Assembly: GCF_030758415.1 (NCBI RefSeq)
Contig: NZ_CP132334.1
Coordinates: forward strand, 1,426,001-1,490,000
Direction: 5' to 3'
DNA: 64,000 bases
DNA from: Parvularcula sp. IMCC14364
GTDB lineage: Bacteria > Pseudomonadota > Alphaproteobacteria > Caulobacterales > Parvularculaceae
The notes under the pieces are model-generated. The model worked only from the letters and a program-made list of their open reading frames with translations. It was not told the DNA's origin and made no database searches. Shown here piece by piece: positions 27,685-37,222 of the stretch. Positions within the stretch are counted from its first letter, which is position 1; each line of letters opens with the position of its first letter. Both the position numbers and the translations under genes were made by a program.

Positions 27685-28572
27685 TTATGGCCACTTCGCT
27701 CCAGGTGGCAGAGAGGACAGGATCGACTCAACATTGCCGCCGGTTTTGAGGCCGAACTGGGTGCCACGATCATAAAGCAGATTGAACTCGGCGTAACGGC
27801 CCCGCCGTATAAGTTGTTCCTCTCTGTCTTCCTCAGACCAGGACTGGTTCAGGCGCGTTTCTACAATATCGCTGTAAACATCCAGAAAAGCGCTTCCTAC
27901 ATCCTTGGTAAAAGCAAAATCACTCTCCCAGTCACCTGTATCATGGCGATCATAAAAAATGCCGCCAACGCCCCGTGCTTCGTTGCGGTGCGGCAGGTGG
28001 AAGTACTCATCGCACCACTTTCGGAACGCCGGATAATAGCTGTCACTATACTTGCGGCATGCCTTCTCCATGGCGGCATGAAAGCTGATGGTGTCATCAT
28101 GTTTGTCTGATCTGTAACGATTGAGCATCGGGTTTAGATCACCCCCGCCGCCAAACCAGGTTTTGGTGGTGACAATCATGCGTGTATTCATATGCGCAGC
28201 AGGAGCATGGGGATTGCGTGTATGGGCAATGACTGAAATGCCCGATGCCCAGAATCTCGGATCGTCTTCGGCGCCGGGAATCTGTTTGCGAAACTGCTCT
28301 GAAAACGCGCCATGAACAGTGGAGATATGCACGCCGACTTTTTCAAAAACCCGCCCATGCATCAGCGACATCTCGCCACCGCCTTCATCATGATGCCCGT
28401 CGCCGCGCTTCCAGAGGGTTCTTTCGAAGCTGCCAGTAGGCAGGTCAGCATAGATTTCAGGGCTGCCATTCTGCTCAATTTGCTCAAAACGGTCACACAG
28501 TTGATCGCGCAACGACCTGAACCAGTCACTGGCCAGTTTTTTTTTGTCTTCGATTGAAAGTTGTACGGTCAT
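27685..28572 (-). CDS. hemF: Oxygen-dependent coproporphyrinogen-III oxidase
   Basis: A ~295-residue cytoplasmic enzyme that oxidatively decarboxylates coproporphyrinogen III to protoporphyrinogen IX in heme synthesis. ATG 28572 ([11 protein letters not shown]) is chosen; the frame is open upstream but not family-like. Family segments: [51 protein letters not shown] and [11 protein letters not shown], with [20 protein letters not shown] at the end. All look intact. It is close to the bc1 genes, which need heme, but is transcribed separately. Confidence 0.95.
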   Translation of the reverse strand: MTVQLSIEDKKKLASDWFRSLRDQLCDRFEQIEQNGSPEIYADLPTGSFERTLWKRGDGHHDEGGGEMSLMHGRVFEKVGVHISTVHGAFSEQFRKQIPGAEDDPRFWASGISVIAHTRNPHAPAAHMNTRMIVTTKTWFGGGGDLNPMLNRYRSDKHDDTISFHAAMEKACRKYSDSYYPAFRKWCDEYFHLPHRNEARGVGGIFYDRHDTGDWESDFAFTKDVGSAFLDVYSDIVETRLNQSWSEEDREEQLIRRGRYAEFNLLYDRGTQFGLKTGGNVESILSSLPPGAKWP

Positions 28573-28713
28573 AATCGTAGCTGCCTGATCTTTTGCGGGA
28601 ACATAATGAGGTGTTGCTATTCCGCAACCTCGAAACGCCATTAGCTCAAGGTCATTTGCAACAATGCGCAATGCAGCTTAGGTTAACATCAATTCACGAT
28701 AGGTGGGTCCGTC

Positions 28714-29658
28714 ATGGATTGGGGCAACATTATTATATTAGTCATCGCCGGTATCGCTGGTTTGATAGCCGGTTGGGTCATTGGTATTATCTTCAAAGCT
28801 GCACTTTTTTTTGCAGGCAAGGGCGTTCAGCGACTGGTTTCAATAGTGGCATTAGTGATCGGGGTCGGCGCGGCAGTCTGGTATTTGCCAGAATATATAG
28901 AACCACATGCTTCTCCCATAATTGCTGAAATGCTGCCACCCCCATCCGCTACCGGTTCAGCCCCCGTATTTGCCGAAAAAAAACCTGTCGATAATGCCGC
29001 TGTCGCGGCTGCCATTGAAGTTGCGCTGCAGGACTTGCAGGATCCATTTTTCGAGGCCGTTCTTGAAAGAGAGCCGAGCCGCGCAGAAGCGGTAAAAGGC
29101 CGAATGATTGGGGCTTATAACAGGGGTGGTCAGGGCGCTCTTTTATCCGAGTTACAAAAAGCGGCCCAGGACGCGATCAAAACCTCCTTCCCCTATTATA
29201 TGGCCCGGGGGCAGGAGCAGGATTTGCTTACGGCAGTAGGCTTTATCAAGCAGGTAATTGAAGTCATGTCGGTGAACGATCCGCAAACCTGTCACTTGTG
29301 GCTGTATGGTTCTGTTGCAGGTCAGAGTTTTGATTTCGATAAATATATCATGGCCATCGGCCAGGACAGGCACATCCAGTTGCAAAGCCACCTTGCGGCT
29401 GTTGTGCGAGATGCATCAGAGATCCTGCCGCAATATGACGAACAGCTTGCCGAACAGCGCCTTGCTGAAATCAGTGACAGGTTGCTCGAGCAGATGGGCG
29501 TTGAGAAGGTCGGACTTATCACTTCCGGCCAGATGCCGGAAGGAGAGGCGGATGCGCAACTTGCCTGCGATGCGACGGCGGGTTTTTTCCAACAAATTCT
29601 CGAGGATGATCTGGCAGTTGATTTGCTGCGGCACAGATATCTGACCTCAGGCGGCTAG
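28714..29658 (+). CDS. Hypothetical membrane-anchored protein
   Basis: A 314-residue protein that I do not recognise. Two N-terminal helices (residues ~5-30 and 42-62; Gly-rich IAGIAGLIAGWVIGII) anchor it. The remaining ~240 residues look like a soluble helical periplasmic domain, including QDPFFEAVLEREPSRAEAVK, FPYYMARGQEQDL and a CHLWLYG segment. It is divergent from hemF and ends in a 4-nt tail-to-tail overlap with trmL. No catalytic motif is seen. Confidence 0.6.
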   Translation: MDWGNIIILVIAGIAGLIAGWVIGIIFKAALFFAGKGVQRLVSIVALVIGVGAAVWYLPEYIEPHASPIIAEMLPPPSATGSAPVFAEKKPVDNAAVAAAIEVALQDLQDPFFEAVLEREPSRAEAVKGRMIGAYNRGGQGALLSELQKAAQDAIKTSFPYYMARGQEQDLLTAVGFIKQVIEVMSVNDPQTCHLWLYGSVAGQSFDFDKYIMAIGQDRHIQLQSHLAAVVRDASEILPQYDEQLAEQRLAEISDRLLEQMGVEKVGLITSGQMPEGEADAQLACDATAGFFQQILEDDLAVDLLRHRYLTSGG

Positions 29659-30107
29659 TAGCTGCGCATCTTCCGCATTGCCTCTGATACAGCGATCCCG
29701 GCAGCGACGGACACATTTAGGGAGCGTGCTTGCGGTGCCAGCGGAATTATGGCGCTCAGATCACAACTATCTCGAACAGTATCTGGCACGCCTGCGCTTT
29801 CCTGGCCCATCAGCAAAGTGTCAGATGGCAGAAACTCTATATCGTAAAGAGACGTCGAGGCTTTGGTCGACAGGAGAATCAGTCGGCTTTGTTGTCTCAC
29901 CTCTGAGGTAGCGAACGCCTCCCACGAGGCGTGGTAAGTTGGTGCAGCAAGGGCACCATAATCCATCGCGACTTTTCGAATATCGCGATCCTTAAGCGGA
30001 AAGCCACAAGGCTCAATAATGTGCAAGGTGATATCAAAACACGCAGCCAGTCTTATTGCCGCGCCAACATTCTGGGCTATTTCAGGTTGGTAAAAGGCAA
30101 GATTCAT
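29655..30107 (-). CDS. trmL: tRNA (cytidine/uridine-34-2'-O)-methyltransferase TrmL
   Basis: A 150-residue SPOUT methyltransferase modifying the wobble ribose of tRNA-Leu. The family start is MNLAFYQPEIAQNVGAAIRL, so ATG 30107 is used and not the longer frame to 30173. The SAM-binding trefoil knot is in the C-terminal half: LLMGQESAGVPDTVRD and IIPLAPQARSLNVSVAAGIA. Normal length for TrmL. It is divergent from petA, an arrangement seen in other alphaproteobacteria as far as I recall. Confidence 0.93.
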   Translation of the reverse strand: MNLAFYQPEIAQNVGAAIRLAACFDITLHIIEPCGFPLKDRDIRKVAMDYGALAAPTYHASWEAFATSEVRQQSRLILLSTKASTSLYDIEFLPSDTLLMGQESAGVPDTVRDSCDLSAIIPLAPQARSLNVSVAAGIAVSEAMRKMRSY

Positions 30108-30253
30108 TGCAGGGTCATTTCCGGGAAGATCGTCAGCAAAACGTAGTTTGAGGTTGAGGCAATACACGCTCAAAACCGCTGATTGAAGCCCTAGACTTTA
30201 CAGGTAACTCATGCCAAACCGCATCAAATTTTGAAGAGTTTCACAGGAATATC

Positions 30254-30847
30254 ATGAATTCAGTTACTCAGGCCGAGCAAGGCCATGAAGAACAGGAAGG
30301 CGAAACACGCCGGGACTTCATCCATCTGCTGGCTGTTGCGACAACAGCTTTTGCCGGCGTTGGTGTTGTCCTTCCTGCTGTCACCCAGATGAATCCCGAT
30401 GCGTCCGTGCGTGCGCTGGCGACGAAAACCGTTGATCTTGCGGCGGTTGAAGTGGGACAGGCGATCAAGATTATGTGGCAGGGTAAGCCTGTCTTCATCC
30501 GTCGGCGGACTGAGGCCGAGATTGCAGAAGCTTCTGCGACCCCTGTAAATGTTCTGCCCGATCAGTTGAGTCGCAACGACAATCTCAGCGGTTCCCAAGA
30601 AGCGACGGATGCTAACCGTGCAACCACTGCTGAATGGATGGTTGTGCTGGGCGTTTGTACACACCTTGGCTGCGTCCCGCTTGGTACAGATGATGGGGAC
30701 AATCGTGGGGACTTCAATGGCTGGTTCTGTCCTTGCCACGGTTCACACTATGACATTGCTGGTCGCATCCGTAAGGGCCCGGCACCTGAAAATCTTGCTG
30801 TTCCACCTTACGAATTCGTGTCCGACACGACACTGAGGATCGGATAG
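30254..30847 (+). CDS. petA: Ubiquinol-cytochrome c reductase Rieske iron-sulfur subunit
   Basis: A 197-residue Rieske protein of the bc1 complex that passes electrons from ubiquinol to cytochrome c1. A twin-arginine signal/anchor (TRRDFIHLLAVATTAFAGVG) precedes the hinge. The [2Fe-2S] ligands are in CTHLGCVPLG and CPCHGSHYD, including the disulfide Cys. It is first of a petABC operon (10-bp gap to petB). ATG 30254 gives a normal length. Confidence 0.97.
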   Translation: MNSVTQAEQGHEEQEGETRRDFIHLLAVATTAFAGVGVVLPAVTQMNPDASVRALATKTVDLAAVEVGQAIKIMWQGKPVFIRRRTEAEIAEASATPVNVLPDQLSRNDNLSGSQEATDANRATTAEWMVVLGVCTHLGCVPLGTDDGDNRGDFNGWFCPCHGSHYDIAGRIRKGPAPENLAVPPYEFVSDTTLRIG

Positions 30848-30856
30848 GAGAGAATC

Positions 30857-32155
30857 ATGAGCCATGAATCCACATATGTTCCCGGTACGGCTATTGAGCG
30901 CTGGCTCGACAGGCGTCTGCCGATCATCCGTCTCGGTTATGACTCCTTTGGTGATTTCCCGACACCGAAGAACCTGAATTACTGGTACACATTTGGCGGC
31001 ATTCTCACCGTCTGCCTGATGATACAGATCGTTACCGGTATCATTTTGACCATGCATTATACCCCGCATGTCGATTATGCTTTTGCGAGTGTCGAGCACA
31101 TCATGCGTGATGTTAATTACGGGCACATCATGCGATACGCACATGCCAACGGTGCATCGATGTTCTTCATCGCTGTGTATCTGCATATGTTCCGCGGGCT
31201 GTATTACGGCTCTTACAAGGAGCCTCGTGAGGTTCTCTGGATCATCGGTGTGATTATCTTCGTGCTGATGATGGCGACGGCTTTCATGGGCTATGTGCTG
31301 CCTTGGGGCCAGATGTCATTCTGGGGCGCGACAGTTATTACTTCCCTATTCAGTGCGGTGCCACTTGTTGGCGATTCGCTGACTACCCTTCTCTGGGGCG
31401 GGTATTCTGTTGATAATCCAACGCTGAACCGGTTCTTTGCACTTCACTATCTGTTGCCATTCCTGATTGCCGGAGCTGTTATCCTGCATATCTGGGCATT
31501 GCACATTCCAGGCAATGCCAACCCGACTGGCATTGAGGTGAAAAGCTCCAAGGATACGGTGCCATTCCATCCATATTATACCGTTAAAGATGGCTTCGCG
31601 ATTATTGTTTTCCTGCTCATGTTCGCGATCTTCCTGTTTTTCATGCCGAATGCCCTTGGTCACCCGGACAATTACATCCCCGCTAATCCGCTGGTGACGC
31701 CAGAGCACATCGTCCCTGAATGGTATTTTCTGCCATTCTACGCAATGCTTCGTGCGATCACCTTTGATGTCTTCTTTATTTCATCAAAACTTGGTGGTGT
31801 GATTGTCATGTTTGCGTCGATCCTGCTGTTGGTGTTCCTGCCATGGCTTGATCGCTCGAAGGTGCGCTCGCACCGGTATCGGCCTGTTGCGAGAGGATTT
31901 TTCTTCCTGTTTGTGATCGACTGTCTGTTCCTTGGATGGCTCGGGGCGCAGGTAGCAGAACAGCCCTATATCCTGCTTTCACAGCTGGCGACTTTATATT
32001 ATTTCGTCTACTTCCTTGTCATTCTGCCACTACTTGCCGTGTTGGAAACGCCCAAGGATTTACCCAAGTCAATCTCGGAAGATGTGCTGAGCCGAGCGCA
32101 GAACAAACAGGCGAGGGCGACCTCTCCAGAACCCATCGCGCAACCAGCCGAATAA
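30857..32155 (+). CDS. petB: Cytochrome b of the bc1 complex
   Basis: A 432-residue membrane subunit with eight helices that carries hemes bL and bH and both quinone sites. Visible family segments: [40 protein letters not shown], the Qo-site [18 protein letters not shown], and [15 protein letters not shown] (PEWY motif). His pairs for the hemes are in helices B and D. It has an unfused C-terminal tail of ~30 polar residues. AGGAGA precedes the ATG. Confidence 0.97.
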   Translation: MSHESTYVPGTAIERWLDRRLPIIRLGYDSFGDFPTPKNLNYWYTFGGILTVCLMIQIVTGIILTMHYTPHVDYAFASVEHIMRDVNYGHIMRYAHANGASMFFIAVYLHMFRGLYYGSYKEPREVLWIIGVIIFVLMMATAFMGYVLPWGQMSFWGATVITSLFSAVPLVGDSLTTLLWGGYSVDNPTLNRFFALHYLLPFLIAGAVILHIWALHIPGNANPTGIEVKSSKDTVPFHPYYTVKDGFAIIVFLLMFAIFLFFMPNALGHPDNYIPANPLVTPEHIVPEWYFLPFYAMLRAITFDVFFISSKLGGVIVMFASILLLVFLPWLDRSKVRSHRYRPVARGFFFLFVIDCLFLGWLGAQVAEQPYILLSQLATLYYFVYFLVILPLLAVLETPKDLPKSISEDVLSRAQNKQARATSPEPIAQPAE

Positions 32156-32166
32156 GTGTGAAAATA

Positions 32167-33084
32167 ATGAAACTGATTTCAAAACTCTTCATGTCCCTGA
32201 TGATGGTCGTATTGATGTCGACAGGGTCAGCTTTGGCTGCTGGTGGAAAGACCAAACCTGTCGAGCACCATCACTGGAGCTTTACGGGGATCAACGGAAA
32301 ATATGACAAGGATGCCCTGCAGAGAGGTTTTCAGGTTTATCGTGAAGTCTGTTCCGCCTGCCACTCTCTCGATTACATTGCGTTCCGTCACCTTGGTGAC
32401 AAAGGCGGGCCATTCTATCTTGACGAGTGTCCTGAGGGCGCGCCGGATACGTTGAATTGCAGTAATCCGAACGACAACCCTCTGGTTAAGGCTCTTGCAG
32501 CTGAATATGAGGTGCAGGACGGCCCTGATGATGCTGGTGACATGTTTATGCGCGCTGGCCTGCCATCGGATACCATTCCCGGCCCTTACGCGAATGAGCA
32601 ACAGGCCGCTGCAGCAAACGGCGGCGCTATCCCACCGGACCTGTCGCTTATTGCCAAGGCACGCCATCATGGCCCTGACTATATCTACAGCCTTCTGAAG
32701 GGCTATGAAGACCCACCAGAGACTGTGACCCTTGATCCGGGTACATATTACAATCCGTATTACGGTGGTGATATGTCAACATTGCTGAAGCCTGAATTCC
32801 TCGATGAGGAAGGCAAACCACTTGAAGGTGTTGATGTACCATATGGTGGTGTTTTGAAAATGAAAGCGCCTTTGGCTGAAGGGATCGTCGATTACGCGGA
32901 TGATTCAACGCCTGAAACTGTCGAGCAATATGCAGAAGACCTTACGGCCTTTCTCATGTGGACAGCAGAACCTAAACTGGAAGCGCGCAAACAGATGGGC
33001 AAGATAAGTGTTCTTTATCTGCTGATTATGGCAATAATCGTTTATCTTTCTTACAAGCAGATCTGGTCTGGTATCGAGCATTAG
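32167..33084 (+). CDS. petC: Cytochrome c1 of the bc1 complex
   Basis: A ~305-residue c-type cytochrome anchored at its C-terminus. ATG 32167 gives a clean signal peptide (LFMSLMMVVLMSTGSALAAG); the longer frame from 31936 overlaps petB and is rejected. The heme site is VCSACHSL, the axial Met is in GVLKMKAPLAEG, and the C-terminal helix is SVLYLLIMAIIVYLSYKQIW. Two extra Cys in CPEGAPDTLNC may form a disulfide as in other proteobacterial c1 proteins. It is last gene of petABC and followed by a hairpin. Confidence 0.96.
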   Translation: MKLISKLFMSLMMVVLMSTGSALAAGGKTKPVEHHHWSFTGINGKYDKDALQRGFQVYREVCSACHSLDYIAFRHLGDKGGPFYLDECPEGAPDTLNCSNPNDNPLVKALAAEYEVQDGPDDAGDMFMRAGLPSDTIPGPYANEQQAAAANGGAIPPDLSLIAKARHHGPDYIYSLLKGYEDPPETVTLDPGTYYNPYYGGDMSTLLKPEFLDEEGKPLEGVDVPYGGVLKMKAPLAEGIVDYADDSTPETVEQYAEDLTAFLMWTAEPKLEARKQMGKISVLYLLIMAIIVYLSYKQIWSGIEH

Positions 33085-33107
33085 GTCTCCCTTAAGTCTG
33101 AACTTAT

Positions 33108-33143
33108 AAAGGGCCGCGCCATATTTTCTGTGGGCGGCCTTTT
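33108..33143 (+). terminator. Probable terminator after petABC
   Basis: AAAGGGCCGC (33108-33117) can pair with GCGGCCTTTT (33134-33143), with one bulged G and a 16-nt loop, ending in a T run. It would end petABC before mtnP, whose start is 20 bp downstream. The loop is long, so strength is uncertain. Confidence 0.5.
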
Positions 33144-33163
33144 CTACAGAAGGAAGCATTATC

Positions 33164-34036
33164 ATGTCTGATGAGACAGTACTGGGTATCATTGGCGGTA
33201 GCGGCGTCTATGCCATTGACGAGATGTCAGATGTTGAACGGCACCAATTTCAGACACCCTGGGGGGGGGCGTCGGACGACATCGTGTCAGGCACACTCGC
33301 CGGTGTAAAATGCCTTTTCCTTTCGCGACACGGGCAGGGGCATCACCGTACACCAACAGATGTGAACTACCGCGCCAATATTGCCGCCATGAAGATGGCC
33401 GGTGCAACGGACATTATCTCCGTTTCCGCCTGTGGTTCCTTCAGAGAAGAGTTGCCCCCGGGGCATTTTGTTCTGGTTGACCAGTTTATCGACCGGACTC
33501 AGTTGCGGGCCAAAAGCTTTTTCGAAGCTGGCATGGTCGGGCACGTTTCCATGGCGCAACCTGTGTGTCCCAAATTACAGGATGCGCTGGCTGAGGCGTG
33601 TAAAGAGTTATCCATAGGATACACGAAGAATGGCACTTATCTGGCCATGGAGGGACCGCAATTCTCTTCGAAAGCTGAGTCACACATCTACAGAAGTTGG
33701 GGCTGTGATGTCATCGGCATGACCAACATGCCGGAGGCTAAACTCGCGCGTGAAGCAGAGCTGCCTTATGCGACTGTGGCAATGGTGACGGATTATGACT
33801 GCTGGCGCGAAGGCGAGGCAGATGTTGAAGTGGCCAATGTTCTTGAAATTATGCATCAGAACACGTTGAAAGCGCGTGATCTTGTAAAAGCTGTGGCGCC
33901 AAAACTTGGGCCTGCGCGCAAGCCCTCACCACTGGGCATAGAAACCTGTCTTGATTTCGCGTTGATTACTGCGCCAGAAGCGCGCGATCCGGAAGTTGTC
34001 GAAAAACTGAAAACGATCGCAGGTCGCGTATTGTAA
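33164..34036 (+). CDS. mtnP: S-methyl-5'-thioadenosine phosphorylase
   Basis: A 290-residue PNP-superfamily enzyme that phosphorolyses methylthioadenosine to adenine and methylthioribose-1-P in methionine salvage. Key parts: GIIGGSGVYAID phosphate loop, SRHGQGHHRTPTDVNYRAN, MEGPQFSSKAESHIYRSWG, and VIGMTNMPEAKLAREAELPY, all typical of MTAP. TDYDCWRE carries the Asp that selects the 6-amino purine. Normal length. An AGAAGGAAG ribosome-binding site precedes the ATG. Confidence 0.93.
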   Translation: MSDETVLGIIGGSGVYAIDEMSDVERHQFQTPWGGASDDIVSGTLAGVKCLFLSRHGQGHHRTPTDVNYRANIAAMKMAGATDIISVSACGSFREELPPGHFVLVDQFIDRTQLRAKSFFEAGMVGHVSMAQPVCPKLQDALAEACKELSIGYTKNGTYLAMEGPQFSSKAESHIYRSWGCDVIGMTNMPEAKLAREAELPYATVAMVTDYDCWREGEADVEVANVLEIMHQNTLKARDLVKAVAPKLGPARKPSPLGIETCLDFALITAPEARDPEVVEKLKTIAGRVL

Positions 34037-34060
34037 TTCGGGCAGAATGAGTAGGGCCGT

Positions 34061-34705
34061 CTAGGCGGCTATCTGTTTCTTGCGTATCCGGCTTGTCGCC
34101 GCCTCGTTCTTTTTGTCTTCCTTGAGATAGGCATGCTCTGATTTTACAAGTTCAAGACCATAGCCGTTCGTGATTTCACTAACGACCTTTGCCTTCATTC
34201 GGCCAACTTGCAAGATTTGTCCGATCTTAAGCACAGGCTCAATCTCGATACCAAGACCCGTGAGTGAAATATCGATTACGGAGCATTTGTGTTTCTGGTT
34301 GTCTGGCAGGATACAAAGACTTTCCCGGTCAGATACTTTCCGGCGCAGGGCAAAACGCTTTTCAGTTACGATATCACCCTCGGCAACGATACCATCCCGC
34401 TTGGCAAGTTCCGCAGTGAGCAGTTCCACAAGCCGCTCGCGTTTGGGTTTGGTGAGCTCCATTTTAACGGCAAATACATTGCCCATCGTGCGAGAGACAG
34501 TGCCCGTGACGCGGTCACGGCCATTGATATAGGCAACGACTTCATCACCCTTTTTTACCTGGTGCCGACTGGCTGCTGTCATCTCTGTCATGGACATGCC
34601 GATGATAACGCCTTTGGACTCGACAATATTCTCAATCAGCAAGCGCACCGGCATTTTGACCGGTATGCGTTTGAATCTGCTCGTTTTTTGGGATGTAGCT
34701 GCCAT
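34061..34705 (-). CDS. PilZ-domain protein (c-di-GMP responsive, possibly tandem PilZ)
   Basis: A 214-residue soluble protein. The second half (residues ~115-195) is a PilZ domain: FALRRKVSDRESLCIL, CSVIDISLTGLGIEIEP, and GYGLELV. The conserved R-x3-R and D-x-S-x2-G residues that bind c-di-GMP are recognisable (RRKVSDR, DISLTG). The first half (RFKRIPVKMPVRLLIENIVE, GDEVVAYINGRDRVTGTV) looks like a degenerate PilZ/YcgR-N-like barrel without the motif. It may link c-di-GMP to motility or polysaccharide production. It is convergent with mtnP. Confidence 0.75.
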   Translation of the reverse strand: MAATSQKTSRFKRIPVKMPVRLLIENIVESKGVIIGMSMTEMTAASRHQVKKGDEVVAYINGRDRVTGTVSRTMGNVFAVKMELTKPKRERLVELLTAELAKRDGIVAEGDIVTEKRFALRRKVSDRESLCILPDNQKHKCSVIDISLTGLGIEIEPVLKIGQILQVGRMKAKVVSEITNGYGLELVKSEHAYLKEDKKNEAATSRIRKKQIAA

Positions 34706-34777
34706 AGTCAGCCATCCATAAGGGGAGACCGGTTAAAAGTTGGCTAAACTCTGACAGATTTTGTTACCTGATCGTGT

Positions 34778-35305
34778 TTAATCCAACGCAGCCAGATAAC
34801 CTTTTATATACCACGAGGGCAGACGCACGACGACATCATCGCCGCGCTTGGCATTCAGGCGTATTGTTAGCCCGCCATTTCGCACAGCACGCTTAAGGTC
34901 CGCCGTTTTCAGCCAGACACCCACATCCTCATGCCGGATGCAATTCTCACCGGATGATGTTTCTGCGCACAGTTCACCAGTATCGATGGATTTGATTTCG
35001 ACCAGCTTGCCGCCCGGCTCACTCGCAGACAGGAATTCTTTCTCACGCCCGTCATGCTTCACCTGCACGTAAAGTTGGTGTTCAGCGCGGGGGCGATCTG
35101 CATCCTGCCATGATCTGACCAGGGCATACCCGTCAATCCCGGTCAGCTCATGCGCCGGTCCCTGAAACTTCCGGTGTACATCAAATGAGGTCTTCTCTGA
35201 CGTGACCCCGGCGGTGACCTCCGTAATGCGCGGATCTATCGGCTTGCCTGAGGCGCAGGCCGCAAGCGTGACGACTGAGACTAGCGCTACAGCTGTTTTC
35301 CACAT
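34778..35305 (-). CDS. Hypothetical lipoprotein
   Basis: A ~175-residue predicted lipoprotein. ATG 35305 gives a lipobox signal (AVALVSVVTLAACAS), so the longer frame to 35386 is not used. The mature part is a beta-rich single domain (HQLYVQVKHDGREKEFLSAS, KLVEIKSIDTGELCAETSSG, DVVVRLPSWYIKGYLAALD) with one Cys pair that may be disulfide-bonded. Family not recognised. It is divergent from the secreted protein gene at 35389. Confidence 0.65.
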   Translation of the reverse strand: MWKTAVALVSVVTLAACASGKPIDPRITEVTAGVTSEKTSFDVHRKFQGPAHELTGIDGYALVRSWQDADRPRAEHQLYVQVKHDGREKEFLSASEPGGKLVEIKSIDTGELCAETSSGENCIRHEDVGVWLKTADLKRAVRNGGLTIRLNAKRGDDVVVRLPSWYIKGYLAALD

Positions 35306-35388
35306 TGCCTTGTTCCTTCCTGACCAGCGTTTCTCCCTCACTGCGAGGATAATGCCAGCTTTCAGATTTAAGACCAATTTAAGCATGA

Positions 35389-36099
35389 ATGACTAGGTTG
35401 AGGCCAGTCAAGAGAGTGCTGTCCATCATGAACCTGATCCTTCTGCTTTTCATGCAGGCGCCAAGCCTGCCGGCCTATCAGGCACCCAGCATGTTTGAAG
35501 CGCATGATTCCTTCAATCGTCGTATCGAAAGCCAAATTCTGGAAGCGAGAGCAGGGGGCAGTACGGGAACTGCTGTGGATACATCACCACAATGGGCCGT
35601 TGATTTCAGGATCAGTGAGTGCGTATGGGGCCGTGAGCAGAACCTTAATCCCGCTCTGAACAATATTCCTGACAATAACGGATATTTCTGCCGTTTCAGC
35701 GTATTCCCTTTGGGCGCTCTCGATTACTCCGATTTCGGCTTTTTCACCCATGATGGATTTCAATGGCGATTTTTCGGGCGCACACGGGAAGCAGATAGTG
35801 GACGCGATACACAGCTTCCGCGCGACAAGGTTGTGCGCAGTCAGCCATTTGTGGACTCTCCTTATCTCAGCGGAAGCTATTACGACTATGATCTTTCCGG
35901 CGTGAGAGTGCTGGATAATACTCCCTATGTGCGCCCGGGGGAGGGCTATATTCGGATTGATCCATACAGTAAGCGGTCTTCCCGCAGTGACCGGGTCATT
36001 ACAGCTTACGAGAAAGATGATCACAGACGCCGGCGAGACATGGAAGATTATGTCCGTCACCCAAAAGGAACGCCGGAGCGCAACAAAAAAGGGTACTGA
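35389..36099 (+). CDS. Hypothetical secreted protein
   Basis: A 236-residue protein with an N-terminal hydrophobic signal (MNLILLLFMQAPSLPAYQAP); ATG 35428 may be the true start as it sits directly before it. The mature part is rich in Arg, Asp and Tyr, has no Cys pair beyond SECVWG and YFCRF, and ends in a strongly basic tail (DDHRRRRDMEDYVRHPKGTP). I do not recognise the family. It is convergent with ychF. Confidence 0.55.
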   Translation: MTRLRPVKRVLSIMNLILLLFMQAPSLPAYQAPSMFEAHDSFNRRIESQILEARAGGSTGTAVDTSPQWAVDFRISECVWGREQNLNPALNNIPDNNGYFCRFSVFPLGALDYSDFGFFTHDGFQWRFFGRTREADSGRDTQLPRDKVVRSQPFVDSPYLSGSYYDYDLSGVRVLDNTPYVRPGEGYIRIDPYSKRSSRSDRVITAYEKDDHRRRRDMEDYVRHPKGTPERNKKGY

Positions 36100-36124
36100 T
36101 GATGCACGGTCTGGTGTCAGGCGC

Positions 36125-37222
36125 CTAGTTGGCAAACCTGAAATGCATCACGTCTCCATCTTTGACGAGATATTCCTTGCCTTCCAGACGCATCTTGCCG
36201 GCCTCTTTGGCCCCGGCTTCGCCGTTACAGGCTATATAATCGTCATAGCTGATTGTTTCTGCCCGGATGAAGCCTTTTTCAAAATCAGTGTGGATGATAC
36301 CTGCTGCCTGCGGGGCCGTTGCACCTGTCGGAAATGTCCAGGCTCTTGATTCCTTTGGTCCTGCAGTAAAGTAGGTATTGAGATCAAGTAGATTATAGCC
36401 AGCACGAATGAGACGATTAAGTCCGGGCTCTTCAAGCCCTAACTCGGCGAGATACTCAGCCTGCTCATCATCTTCGAGTTGGGCAAGCTCTGATTCGATC
36501 CGTGCTGAAATGACCACGCTGACAGCACTTTCCTCTTCAGCCTGCGCACTAACCCGCTCAGAAAAGCTGTTACCTGCTCCGGAAGATGCTTCATCAACAT
36601 TAGCGACGAAAAGTACCGGCTTAGTGGTTAGTAACTGCAGTCCCTTCCAGTTCTTGAGATCGTCAGGGTCTATATCGACGCTTCGTGCAGGTTTGCCGTC
36701 GCGCAACACGTCAAGTGCTCTGGTAACAAGCCGGATGAGTTCTTTAGCTTCCTTGTCCTGACCTTTTGCCTTCTTCTCCAATGCAGGCAAGCGCTTCTCC
36801 AGGCTCTCAAGGTCAGCAAGCATCAATTCGGTTTCTACCGTTTCAAAGTCAGCCACAGGATCAATTCTGCCATCAACATGTGTAATGTCGTCATCCTCAA
36901 AGCACCGCAACACATAAGCAATTGCGTCGACCTCTCGAATATTCGCCAGAAACTGATTGCCAAGGCCTTCCCCCTGTGCGGCCCCTTTGACCAGCCCCGC
37001 AATATCAACGAACTGAATGCGTGAAGGAATCACCTCAGCGGAGCCTGCAATTTCCGCCAGTTTGAAAAGCCGTGGTTCCGGAACGGCTACATCACCGATG
37101 TTGGGCTCGATTGTGCAGAAAGGATAATTTTCTGCCTGCGCCGCAGCCGTTTTCGTCAGGGCATTGAACAATGTCGACTTGCCTACATTTGGCAGGCCTA
37201 CGATACCACACTTAAAGCCCAT
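36125..37222 (-). CDS. ychF: Redox-regulated GTPase/ATPase YchF (OLA1 family)
   Basis: A 365-residue Obg-related P-loop protein. G1 is GLPNVGKSTLFNALT (8-22), G3-region is VDIAGLVKGAAQGEGLGNQF, G4 is the altered NVDE typical of YchF, which prefers ATP, and the TGS domain closes the protein (AWTFPTGATAPQAAGIIHTD to the end, VMHFRFAN). It binds ribosomes and affects translation and stress response. Its start overlaps the pth stop by 1 nt (TAATG), forming a conserved rplY-pth-ychF block. Confidence 0.96.
   Translation of the reverse strand: MGFKCGIVGLPNVGKSTLFNALTKTAAAQAENYPFCTIEPNIGDVAVPEPRLFKLAEIAGSAEVIPSRIQFVDIAGLVKGAAQGEGLGNQFLANIREVDAIAYVLRCFEDDDITHVDGRIDPVADFETVETELMLADLESLEKRLPALEKKAKGQDKEAKELIRLVTRALDVLRDGKPARSVDIDPDDLKNWKGLQLLTTKPVLFVANVDEASSGAGNSFSERVSAQAEEESAVSVVISARIESELAQLEDDEQAEYLAELGLEEPGLNRLIRAGYNLLDLNTYFTAGPKESRAWTFPTGATAPQAAGIIHTDFEKGFIRAETISYDDYIACNGEAGAKEAGKMRLEGKEYLVKDGDVMHFRFAN

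Noticed and set aside
31936-32166. Longer cytochrome c1 frame
   Set aside because: It overlaps petB in another frame; the signal peptide begins at ATG 32167.
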